From an uncultured Clostridia bacterium (GTDB lineage: Bacteria; Bacillota; Clostridia; Oscillospirales; Acutalibacteraceae), in the NCBI GenBank assembly GCA_947369085.1, contig CANBJR010000003.1, positions 44,416-108,415 on the forward strand: a stretch of 64,000 nt of DNA. The letters are read 5' to 3'. The notes beneath the pieces are model-generated. The model ran no database searches. It worked only from the letters and a program-made list of their open reading frames with translations, and was not told the DNA's origin. Made by a program: the position numbers and the translations under genes. Positions 1 to 8,392 of this stretch are shown in pieces (position 1 is the first letter of the stretch; every line of letters starts with the position of its first letter).

Positions 1-33
1 CACCTTATTTAAAATTAAAAGCATACTGAAAAT

Positions 34-924
34 TCAACGCATTTCCCACTGTTTTATGTCCTTTACTTCGTTATACATTGCAACATAGCTTTTATGGCGT
101 GATGGTTCAATCTCTCCGTCAGTCACTGCCTGCAAAATTCTGCACCCCTTTTCACAGGTATGTGAGCATGAGGTGAACTGACATTCGCCTAAATAACTTT
201 CAAATTCAGGAAAGCAATACTGCAACTGAGTTTTGTCAATCATTTCGTATCTTTGCAAGTCAACAGTGGAAAAACCCGGAGTATCAGCAACAAAACAACC
301 GTCAATTTCAAACAGCTCGACAACCCTTGTTGTGTGTTTGCCTCGACCAAGCTTACGGCTTATCTGCCCTGTCTGTAATTTAAGATTTGGAAAGATGCAA
401 TTTATAAGCGTTGACTTTCCAACACCGCTGTTTCCTGTAAAAGCAGATACTTTGCCTTTGAGAAAAGCTTTAAGCTTATTAACATCTTCTGTATCATCGG
501 GAGAACAGAGAAATACGGGAAATTTTGAATTGCGGTAAATATTTGCAATTTTCTCGCCCGACTTCAAGTCATTTTTTGACACGACGATTGCAGGAATCAT
601 ATTGTTGTTTACTGCCGCCGCAGTCATCTTATCAATTACCGTAAAGTTCGGCTCAGGGTCAACCGTAGAGCAAACGATAACAAGCGTGTCAACATTTGCA
701 AGTGCAGGTCTTTTGAGTTTATTTTTTCTCGGCTTGATTTCCTCAATTGATGCAAAACCCTCATCGGGAACGGAAATTACTACCTTATCGCCGACAACGG
801 GGGAATTTCCGCTTTTGCGAAAACTTCCCCTTGCCTTACATTCATATTCTATGCCGCCACAGCGAACGTAGTAAAATCCGCCGATTGACTTCATTAATAT
901 TCCGTTAAGCGTATTCATACTCAT
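34..924 (-). CDS. rsgA: Ribosome small-subunit-dependent GTPase A
   Basis: Circularly permuted GTPase that helps late maturation of the 30S subunit. The 296 residues show an N-terminal OB-fold, an NKxD-type motif (SKND, about 116-119) placed before the P-loop GNSGVGKST (164-172), then DTPG (214-217), which is the permuted G4-G1-G3 order of this family. A C-terminal zinc site is visible as C248, C253, H255 and C261. Length is normal. Its ATG overlaps the stop of the upstream kinase gene by one base (TGATG), so the two are translationally coupled. It is the last gene of the operon inside the window; a second ATG two codons in is an alternative start. Confidence 0.96.
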   Translation of the reverse strand: MSMNTLNGILMKSIGGFYYVRCGGIEYECKARGSFRKSGNSPVVGDKVVISVPDEGFASIEEIKPRKNKLKRPALANVDTLVIVCSTVDPEPNFTVIDKMTAAAVNNNMIPAIVVSKNDLKSGEKIANIYRNSKFPVFLCSPDDTEDVNKLKAFLKGKVSAFTGNSGVGKSTLINCIFPNLKLQTGQISRKLGRGKHTTRVVELFEIDGCFVADTPGFSTVDLQRYEMIDKTQLQYCFPEFESYLGECQFTSCSHTCEKGCRILQAVTDGEIEPSRHKSYVAMYNEVKDIKQWEMR

Positions 925-3020
925 CAGAAATTCATACCATTGTCAACAGATCCTGTAGGCTGATCAGCGTCTGTCGGATATTGTGGATTTTCAGGATAAG
1001 TTTCAGGCTCTGTTGCAGGCTCATACGGTGCAGTTGTTTCAACAACAAAATCGTAAGTGCCTGTTGTAGTTACAGAAGATGTTGAGAAATCTATACTATA
1101 CTCACGGTAAGCCTGACCGTCAAGCTGAACAACTACTGTTGAAGTACCTGAACCTGTAATTTCAAGAGTACAGGTTTTGTTATACTTAGGAACAAGAGTT
1201 TTTGAATACTGCGGGTCAACCACGCCGTCAACAATTACTGTCATTTCCACTGAATCATCGGTATTTGTCGGAAGGTCAACGTAAACATTTACCGTGTTTT
1301 TGTCGCCCTTGCCCGAGCTGACAGTCAGCGTAACAACCGTTCCCTTTTCAACCTTGCCGTATTGTAACGGTGACATTCCCAAAACAGTATCTTTTGCTTC
1401 TTTGCTTTCGTCATCATACTGCGTTTCTACAGTAAGACCAAGTTCCTCAAGCTCTGATTTTGCTTCGCTCAGCGTCAAACCAATTGCAGAGGGAAGTTCA
1501 ACCTGTTCAGCTCTTTCACCGTTAGCTACGTAAACATACACTGTTGAGCCTATAGTTGCCTTAACTCCGGCTTTCGGGAATGTGTCAATTGTATATCCCT
1601 TTGGTGTTTTTGTGTTTTCTACATAAACTACCTCTGTCATAAAACTCTTGTCTTTCAGCGACTGCACTGCTTCGCTTTCGCTGAAATTAGTAACAAAAGG
1701 AACCGATACTTCGGTATTTGTGCCGTTTACTGTCAGGGTTATTGTCGAGCCGGACTTAACCTTCATCGAACCGCCGGCAGGCTCCTGATCAAGAATTGCA
1801 CCGATTTCCTTTGATTCGTCATACTTGCTCTTTATTTCAAACTGGAAATTATTCGGATTATCCTCTTTAGCCTCTACAAGAGTCTTGCCAACATAATCAG
1901 GAACGTCTACATCTTTTGCCTGAACAGAACTGCAACCTCTGAATACTGCAAGAGCAAATATAATTACAAAAACTGCCACAGCAGCAATCAGAATACCCTT
2001 GACTGCATAGTAGGAAGGCTTATGTTCCTTGATAAAATCTTCGTCCTCCGGCTCATCTTCCTGATTCAATCTTTCGTCAGAAACAGATCTTTTAATCACC
2101 TTTGTTTTGTCATCCGCTGCATCTTTCAGCGAATTAACAAATTTTGTCGGCTGATTGTCAACGAATGATTTTCCGTAATCAAAAACAATTGACGGGTTAA
2201 GCCTGAACCTCTCTATGTCGCTCAACATTTCAGCGGCAGAGGTATAGCGAGCTGACGGCTGTTTTTGCATAGCTTTCATTGTAATTTGTTCAAGGCCTAT
2301 AGGTATACCCGGGTTCACCTCACGAGGGTGCTTGGGTGTTGACTGAAGCTGCATAAGCGCAACGGTAACAGCACTGTCACCGTCAAAAGGCAGTTTTCCC
2401 GTAAGCATTTCGTAGAGCATTACACCGACGGAATAAATATCTGTTTTTCCGTCAGTAACATCTCCCCTTGCCTGCTCAGGTGCAATGTAATGAACTGACC
2501 CGATAGCCTGCTCGGTCATTGTGCGTGTTGCCTTGTCGGAAAAGCGTGCAATACCAAAATCGGTTACTTTGATTGTTCCGTCCTGCAACAGCATAATATT
2601 CTGCGGCTTGATGTCACGGTGAACGATTCCGCACTCATGAGCGTGCTGCAAAGCCTTTAAAATCTGCGTTGCAAGGTGAAGTGCGTCCTTCCACTCAATT
2701 ATGCCCTGTCTGTCAATATACTCTTTAAGCGTAATTCCGTCGATATATTCCATTACAATGTACTGAATCATATCTCCGAAGCTTACATCGTAAACCTTGA
2801 CGATATTCGGATGAGAAAGCATTGCAATAGCTTTTGATTCGTTTTTAAATCTGCGAATAAACTCCTCGTTGTTGAGGTATTCATCTTTAAGAATCTTAAT
2901 TGCAACCTCACGGTCGTCGATTGTGTCGGTACAACGGTAAACATTAGCCATTCCGCCCACGCCGATAAGCTCATGGATTTCATAACGGCCGTCAAGTCTT
3001 TTGCCAATATATTTATCCAA
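924..3020 (-). CDS. prkC: PASTA-domain Ser/Thr protein kinase
   Basis: Membrane Hanks-type kinase that senses cell-wall fragments through external PASTA repeats. A cytoplasmic kinase domain fills about the first 280 residues (GVGGMA loop, HRDIKPQN catalytic loop, DFG). A single membrane segment follows at about 340-362, then three PASTA repeats and a Thr/Pro-rich tail ending in NGMNF. I chose a TTG start at 3020, giving MDKYIGKRLDGRYE, because GGAG lies 8 bases upstream; a longer form would begin at 3038 and swallow that Shine-Dalgarno. It sits directly after its cognate phosphatase, the usual kinase-phosphatase pair of Firmicutes. Confidence 0.95.
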   Translation of the reverse strand: MDKYIGKRLDGRYEIHELIGVGGMANVYRCTDTIDDREVAIKILKDEYLNNEEFIRRFKNESKAIAMLSHPNIVKVYDVSFGDMIQYIVMEYIDGITLKEYIDRQGIIEWKDALHLATQILKALQHAHECGIVHRDIKPQNIMLLQDGTIKVTDFGIARFSDKATRTMTEQAIGSVHYIAPEQARGDVTDGKTDIYSVGVMLYEMLTGKLPFDGDSAVTVALMQLQSTPKHPREVNPGIPIGLEQITMKAMQKQPSARYTSAAEMLSDIERFRLNPSIVFDYGKSFVDNQPTKFVNSLKDAADDKTKVIKRSVSDERLNQEDEPEDEDFIKEHKPSYYAVKGILIAAVAVFVIIFALAVFRGCSSVQAKDVDVPDYVGKTLVEAKEDNPNNFQFEIKSKYDESKEIGAILDQEPAGGSMKVKSGSTITLTVNGTNTEVSVPFVTNFSESEAVQSLKDKSFMTEVVYVENTKTPKGYTIDTFPKAGVKATIGSTVYVYVANGERAEQVELPSAIGLTLSEAKSELEELGLTVETQYDDESKEAKDTVLGMSPLQYGKVEKGTVVTLTVSSGKGDKNTVNVYVDLPTNTDDSVEMTVIVDGVVDPQYSKTLVPKYNKTCTLEITGSGTSTVVVQLDGQAYREYSIDFSTSSVTTTGTYDFVVETTAPYEPATEPETYPENPQYPTDADQPTGSVDNGMNF

Positions 3021-3038
3021 AAGGTTCACTCCAATCAA

Positions 3039-3764
3039 TTAGTAAATCACTGTTGCGGTAATGTTATCGCTTCCGCCGCCATCTTTTGCACATTCAACAA
3101 GCTTTGTGATAAGTCCCTCTCCACGGTTTTCGTGGCAAATTTTAACCATATCGCCTGTTGAAACACAGTTTGAAAGTCCGTCGGTACAAATGAGAAGAAC
3201 GTCGCCGTAAATAAAGTTTGCTTCTATATAATCAAGTCTTACGGACGGCTTTATTCCTAACGCTCTTGTAATAAAGTTTTTGTTGGGATGATTCTGCGCC
3301 TGCTCATAGGTAAGCTCGCCGCGGCGCACCATTTCCTGAACAACCGAGTGGTCCTCGGTAAGCTGTTTTATCTTACCGCCTCTGATTGCGTATGTACGGC
3401 TGTCGCCAACGTGAACAACGTGAACAGTTGTGTCCTTGACAAATACAAATTCACAGGTAGTTCCCATTCCCGCAAGCTCTGGGTCTTTTGTTGAAAGCTC
3501 GAATATTTTCATATTGGCGTTTACAACAATTTCAGCCATAAGCTCGCCGATTTGTTCCTTTGTCATATCATCCTTATATAAATCGGTAATTTTGGTGCTT
3601 ATATATTCAACGGCTGTTGCGCTTGCAATATTTCCGCCGTTGGCACCTCCCATTCCGTCGCACACTACTGCCCAAACACAGCTGGGAGAAATAACTCCGA
3701 AGCGAAAATCATCCTGATTCTGGGTTCTGACAAGTCCGATGTCGCTTTTGCTGAATACTTCCAA
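3039..3764 (-). CDS. prpC: PP2C-family protein phosphatase
   Basis: Metal-dependent Ser/Thr phosphatase that reverses PrkC phosphorylation. The 241-residue protein has the PP2C motifs in order: RTQNQDDF near the N terminus, VCDGMGG, HVGDSRTY, LTEDHS, and a late DGLSN plus SDNITATV, which carry the metal-binding aspartates. It has no signal or membrane segment, so it is cytoplasmic. It lies between rlmN (one-base gap) and the kinase, in the standard order of this Firmicutes operon. Confidence 0.95.
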   Translation of the reverse strand: MEVFSKSDIGLVRTQNQDDFRFGVISPSCVWAVVCDGMGGANGGNIASATAVEYISTKITDLYKDDMTKEQIGELMAEIVVNANMKIFELSTKDPELAGMGTTCEFVFVKDTTVHVVHVGDSRTYAIRGGKIKQLTEDHSVVQEMVRRGELTYEQAQNHPNKNFITRALGIKPSVRLDYIEANFIYGDVLLICTDGLSNCVSTGDMVKICHENRGEGLITKLVECAKDGGGSDNITATVIY

Positions 3765-3765
3765 G

Positions 3766-4803
3766 TTATTTACCTCCTTTTAAAATATGATTTCGTTTAA
3801 GCTGACCGCAGGAAGCGTTTATATCGCTTCCAAGAGTTCGCCTTACGGTTGCCGTAATATTTTTTTCGGCAAGTATATCAATAAAAGACTGCTGTCTTTT
3901 TATATTGCTCTTTATGTATCCCGTTCCCTCAACGGTGTTTACGGGAATTAAATTTACATGGCAGTTCATACCCGACAGCCTGTTTGCAAGCTCCCTTGCA
4001 TTTTCGTCGCTGTCATTTACTCCGCTAATCATTGAATATTCAAAGGTAACCCGTCTGCCTGTTGTGTTAAAATAATCTCTGCACGACTGTAATAATTCTA
4101 CTATGGAATATTTTTTAGCAATCGGCATTGTTTTCTTTCTGATTTCATCATTCGGTGCGTGAAGTGAAACCGAAAGAGTAATCCCAAGATGGAGCTTTGC
4201 AAGCTCGTAGATTTTCGGAACAATTCCGCACGTTGAAAGAGTAATGTGGCGCATACCAATGTTAAGTCCGTTGTCCGATGAAGCGAGATTTATAAACTTG
4301 ATAACATTGTCAAAGTTATCAAGCGGCTCACCCATTCCCATAAGCACAACATTTGAAATTCTTATATTCAAGTCTCTTTGAGCCGCCTCAATCTGCGCAA
4401 GCATCTCTGACGGGGTAAGACTGCGTGAAAAACCGCTTTTTCCTGTTGCACAAAAGGTACAGCCCATTTTACAGCCGACTTGAGTTGATATACACATTGA
4501 CCAGCCGTGCTTATAGCTCATAACCACAGCTTCAACGCACTCACCATCGTTAAAAGAAAAAAGGTACTTTACTGTTTTATCATACCTTGAAACAAGTTTT
4601 TTTTCAATATTTGCAACAGAAATGTAACTACTTGTTTTTAAAAAATCTCTTAAGTCTGTTGAAATATTGCGCATTTCATCAAAACTTACAACATTTTTTG
4701 AAAGCCACAAGCGAATCTGTTTTGCACGAAACTTTGGAAATCCTCCGTCTGTTATGAAATTTTCAAGCTCTTCGTCATTTAAAGATTTTATGTCATCGAG
4801 CAA
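3766..4803 (-). CDS. rlmN: 23S rRNA/tRNA adenine-C2 methyltransferase
   Basis: Radical SAM enzyme that methylates A2503 of 23S rRNA and A37 of some tRNAs. The cluster motif CTFCATGKSGF is clear, as is MGMGEPLDN in the SAM-binding region, and a C-terminal cysteine (INASCGQL) matches the methyl-carrying Cys of the family. At 345 residues the length is normal. It begins with TTG two bases after rsmB ends, so the two are probably translationally coupled. Confidence 0.95.
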   Translation of the reverse strand: MLDDIKSLNDEELENFITDGGFPKFRAKQIRLWLSKNVVSFDEMRNISTDLRDFLKTSSYISVANIEKKLVSRYDKTVKYLFSFNDGECVEAVVMSYKHGWSMCISTQVGCKMGCTFCATGKSGFSRSLTPSEMLAQIEAAQRDLNIRISNVVLMGMGEPLDNFDNVIKFINLASSDNGLNIGMRHITLSTCGIVPKIYELAKLHLGITLSVSLHAPNDEIRKKTMPIAKKYSIVELLQSCRDYFNTTGRRVTFEYSMISGVNDSDENARELANRLSGMNCHVNLIPVNTVEGTGYIKSNIKRQQSFIDILAEKNITATVRRTLGSDINASCGQLKRNHILKGGK

Positions 4804-4805
4804 TT

Positions 4806-6140
4806 TCAGACCTTCTTTCCGAATACTGCAATGTAAAATCCATCGGTACCTGCCGTGTGAGGCATAAGCGTAATTTCGTAGTCTTTTTCTTCAAATGCAC
4901 GGTTAATCTGAGACGGAAGCGAAAGCTTAACTCCGAAAAAATCCGGGTGCTCCTCAAGAAAGCGCTGCGCATTTTTATTGTTTTCCGCCGGGTTTAATGT
5001 GCAGGTAGAGTATACAAGACGACCTCCATTTGCAAGATACTGAGCGCTTTGACAGAGAATCTTGTACTGTAACTGCGGCAAATCGTCGGTGATAATATTA
5101 TCTTTATAGCGAATTTCGGGTTTTCGTGAAAGAATTCCCAGTCCGCTGCACGGAACATCGCAGAGAATTTTGTCGGCAAGCGGCAAAGAGGTTTGCGAAG
5201 AGGCTCCGTCACGCTTCATGGTAATTATTGAATGTATGCCAAGTCGCTTTGAACCGTCACTTATTAATTTTAGCTTATGGTCGTACAAATCGCAGGCAAA
5301 AATTTTGCCCCTGTCGCCCATATACTGCGCCGCTGTAAATGATTTTCCGCCGGGCGCCGAACAAACATCAAGCATTACCTCTCTGGGCTTAGGCGAGAGA
5401 AAATCAACGCAAAGCTGAGAAGAAGCATCCTGTATATGAAGTTTTCCCGATTTGTAGGCAGTTAAACGCTCAATTGAGCCTGTTTCGGTCAGAGAAACTG
5501 CATTTTCAAGAAACGGGATTTGTTCGGCTGTTACATTGTCCTTAGCAAGCTCTGCAATAAGTGAATTTTTATCAGTTTTTAGCGTATTTATTCTTGCGCA
5601 AATTTTCGGTCTGCCGCCGAGTGAGATTAAAAGTTTTTCTGCGTTTAGTTCTCCATAAGAGTTAATCCACAGTTTTACAAGCTCCTGCGGTGCAGAATAT
5701 TTGACAGAATAATACAAAATCTTGTCAGACTTGTCAGGAAGCTTATATTTTTCCTCTGCACGTGTGATACTGCGGAGTATTCCGTTGATAAATCCCGAAG
5801 ATTTTTGGAGCTTATGCTTTTTTGCAAGATTTACGCTCTCGTTTACAGCCGCACTTTCGGGTATTTTATCCATAAACAAAAGTTGTAAAATCCCCAGTCT
5901 TAATATCATTTTTGTTTTGAATTCAATTTTCCTTAAAGGAATTTTAGAGTATTGTTTTATAATATAATCAAGTGTGATTTTGCGCTCAAGCACTCCATAA
6001 ACGAGTGCTGAAACAAAGGAGCTGTCAAGCCCTGACAGCCTGTTTTCACGTATTGCATTGTTAAGCGCTATATTTGAGTAGGCATTATCCTGTTCAATTT
6101 TCATCAACACGTTAAGCGCTGTGTTTCTCGGGTTTAACAT
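4806..6140 (-). CDS. rsmB: 16S rRNA m5C967 methyltransferase
   Basis: SAM-dependent rRNA cytosine methyltransferase of 444 residues. An N-terminal NusB-like helical domain (about 1-150) is followed by the RsmB/NOP fold: SAM motif DVCSAPGGKSF, then the catalytic motif DVPCSGLG and YSTCTLNPAEN, the two cysteines used for m5C chemistry. Part of the conserved fmt-rsmB-rlmN-prpC-prkC-rsgA order. Confidence 0.95.
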   Translation of the reverse strand: MLNPRNTALNVLMKIEQDNAYSNIALNNAIRENRLSGLDSSFVSALVYGVLERKITLDYIIKQYSKIPLRKIEFKTKMILRLGILQLLFMDKIPESAAVNESVNLAKKHKLQKSSGFINGILRSITRAEEKYKLPDKSDKILYYSVKYSAPQELVKLWINSYGELNAEKLLISLGGRPKICARINTLKTDKNSLIAELAKDNVTAEQIPFLENAVSLTETGSIERLTAYKSGKLHIQDASSQLCVDFLSPKPREVMLDVCSAPGGKSFTAAQYMGDRGKIFACDLYDHKLKLISDGSKRLGIHSIITMKRDGASSQTSLPLADKILCDVPCSGLGILSRKPEIRYKDNIITDDLPQLQYKILCQSAQYLANGGRLVYSTCTLNPAENNKNAQRFLEEHPDFFGVKLSLPSQINRAFEEKDYEITLMPHTAGTDGFYIAVFGKKV

Positions 6141-6163
6141 TTTTTCTCCATTAGATTCATATT

Positions 6164-6868
6164 TTAATTTCTTCTGTTATTTGCAATTATAATAAGTCTT
6201 AAAAGCTGCATAATTGCGGTAAGAGCAGCGGCAACATATGTCATTGCAGCAGCCTGAAGAGTGCGCTTTGCACCTGTGTATTCTTCGCCGTAAAGCAAAT
6301 CAGACTCCTTGATGCATTCGAGCGCTCTTTTTGACGCATTAAATTCAACAGGCAGAGTTGCAATTGTAAACAGCACCGACAGTGAAAACAGAATAATTCC
6401 GATGTAAAGCATAACAAATCCTATTTTTGCGGTAAAAATGAGTCCGAGTAAAATTAAAATCCAGCTTAACTGCGAGCCTATCTTTGCCATAGGCAGTACG
6501 GCGCTTCTGATTTTATTCGGCATATAACCCTCCGCGTGCTGAACTGCATGGCCTGCTTCGTGACATGCTACACCGACTGCGGCTACGGAAGTGTTGTTGT
6601 AAACCGTTTCGGAGAGTCTTATTACATTTGTTCTCGGGTCAAAGTGGTCGGTCATACTGCCAGCCACTTGTTCAATTCTCACGCCCGTAACTCCGTTCTT
6701 GCGAAGCACATACTCAGCCGCCTGTGCGCCTGTAAGATTGCGTGAATTTCTGATTTTTGAATATTTTGAAAATGTTGACTTTACATTAATCTGACAAATC
6801 AGAGTAATTATTATGCAGGGCACGATAAAAACAAGATATGTCCAGTCAAATCCGTAAAAAAATGGCAT
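6164..6868 (-). CDS. YugP-family membrane zinc metallopeptidase
   Basis: A 234-residue membrane protein with the zinc-protease motif HEAGH (in ACHEAGHAVQHAEGY). Hydrophobic segments lie at the N terminus (about 8-26), at about 125-165 and at the C terminus. This matches the YugP/DUF2268-like neutral zinc metallopeptidase family often found between fmt and rsmB in Clostridia. The substrate is unknown; membrane-protein quality control would be a guess. Confidence 0.88.
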   Translation of the reverse strand: MPFFYGFDWTYLVFIVPCIIITLICQINVKSTFSKYSKIRNSRNLTGAQAAEYVLRKNGVTGVRIEQVAGSMTDHFDPRTNVIRLSETVYNNTSVAAVGVACHEAGHAVQHAEGYMPNKIRSAVLPMAKIGSQLSWILILLGLIFTAKIGFVMLYIGIILFSLSVLFTIATLPVEFNASKRALECIKESDLLYGEEYTGAKRTLQAAAMTYVAAALTAIMQLLRLIIIANNRRN

Positions 6869-6879
6869 AAAAAGTCCTC

Positions 6880-7797
6880 CTATTCGATAATTTCGCCGAT
6901 TTCAATTCTATGTCCTGCAAGAAAAGCATCGGCTGTCATACGTTTTTTGCCTTCGGGCTGAAGCTCAAGAATTTCAACGGAATTTTCACCACAGCCGACA
7001 ACAAACGGATTTATTGAAAGAACCTCTCCGATTTTGCCTGCTTTGGAGCAAAGCCTTGTTGAAAAGATTTTTACGTTCTTTCCGCAAATTTTAGCTGTTG
7101 CAACAGGCCAAGGGTTAAGTCCTCTTACCTTGTTGTGAACTTCAAAAGCTGATTTTGAAAAATCAAGCGGGCAAAGCGACTTGTCAATCTTTGAAGTATG
7201 AGTTGCAAGACCTTCGTCCTGCTTTTGAGGTGTAATTTCGCCTTTTTCAAGTGCACTAAGTGTTTTCAAAATAAGCTCGCCACCAAGAAGGGCGAGTCGG
7301 TCAAAAAGCTCGCCCGATGTTTCATTCTCGCCGATTTCTGTTTCCTTTTTGAGCAAAATATCGCCTGTATCCATACCTATATCCATAAGCATTGTTGTAA
7401 TTCCCGTTACCTTGTCGCCGTTTAACACCGACTGCTGAATCGGCGCAGCTCCTCGATATTTGGGCAAAAGCGAACCGTGAATGTTGACGCAACCGAATTT
7501 AGGTGCGTCAAGCACGGCTTTGGGAAGAAGTTTTCCGTAAGCCGCAACGACAATTACATCGGGGTTGTAGCTGTTGATAACTTCAAGCGCATCGCTGTTT
7601 TTTATTGAGTCAGGCTGATAAACCGGAATATCAAGAGATTGGGCACATATCTTTACATCGGGAGGAGTTAAAATCTGCTTTCTGCCCCTTGGCTTATCGG
7701 GCTGGGTAAATACTGCGCATACCTCATGCTCGGAAGAAGCAAGAGCTTTTAGTGCGGGAACAGCAAAATCGGGAGTTCCCATATAAATTATTTTCAT
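6880..7797 (-). CDS. fmt: Methionyl-tRNA formyltransferase
   Basis: Transfers a formyl group from 10-formyl-THF to Met-tRNA for initiation. The 305 residues start with the family signature MKIIYMGTPDFAVP and contain the active-site HGSLLPKYRGAAPI with the catalytic Asn/His/Asp set, followed by a C-terminal OB domain. It pairs functionally with def just upstream, the usual fmt-def arrangement; about 100 bases separate them. Confidence 0.96.
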   Translation of the reverse strand: MKIIYMGTPDFAVPALKALASSEHEVCAVFTQPDKPRGRKQILTPPDVKICAQSLDIPVYQPDSIKNSDALEVINSYNPDVIVVAAYGKLLPKAVLDAPKFGCVNIHGSLLPKYRGAAPIQQSVLNGDKVTGITTMLMDIGMDTGDILLKKETEIGENETSGELFDRLALLGGELILKTLSALEKGEITPQKQDEGLATHTSKIDKSLCPLDFSKSAFEVHNKVRGLNPWPVATAKICGKNVKIFSTRLCSKAGKIGEVLSINPFVVGCGENSVEILELQPEGKKRMTADAFLAGHRIEIGEIIE

Positions 7798-7897
7798 ATT
7801 GTTTCCTTCTTGTTTTATAACGCATTTTATTGCAGAGATGATTATTCAGCAGACGGCATTTACCGCAGTAAAAGCTCGCCGTATTTAATAGAATGGA

Positions 7898-8374
7898 TTA
7901 AATATTCATCTTTTCAATTTCCTTAGGAGTCAACATTCTGATTGCTTTATCTTTGAAAATTATGCCTTCAAGGTGGTCAAGCTCATGACAAAAAGCTTTT
8001 GCAAGCAAATCCCTGCCATCAATTACAAACTCGTTGCCGTTTCTGTCCTGCGCCTTAACCTTTACATAATCGGGACGGCGTGTGTATCCCCACTCTCCGG
8101 GACATGAAAGACAGCCCTCGAGCGTTTCCTGTTCGCCGCTGTAGGCTATAATCTTCGGATTTACAAGTTCTATAACACCCTCGCCGATGTCGATTACAAC
8201 AACTCTGCGGAGTATTCCTACCTGCGGTGCTGCAAGTCCTGCGCCCTGTGCAAGGTGGAGCGTTTCGATCATATCGTCAATCAGTTCGGCAAGCTTGCCG
8301 TCAAACTTTTCTACTGTTCTGCATTTTTTTGTAAGGACGCTGTCGCCCTCTTTTACAATTTGTCGGATTGCCAT
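7898..8374 (-). CDS. def: Peptide deformylase
   Basis: Metalloenzyme that removes the N-formyl group from new proteins. All three motifs are present: GAGLAAPQ, EGCLSCPG and HELDHLEG (HExxH metal site). At 158 residues it is a compact bacterial form. It stands between priA and fmt in the operon. Confidence 0.96.
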   Translation of the reverse strand: MAIRQIVKEGDSVLTKKCRTVEKFDGKLAELIDDMIETLHLAQGAGLAAPQVGILRRVVVIDIGEGVIELVNPKIIAYSGEQETLEGCLSCPGEWGYTRRPDYVKVKAQDRNGNEFVIDGRDLLAKAFCHELDHLEGIIFKDKAIRMLTPKEIEKMNI

Positions 8375-8392
8375 TTACTTTCCTTTCCTTTG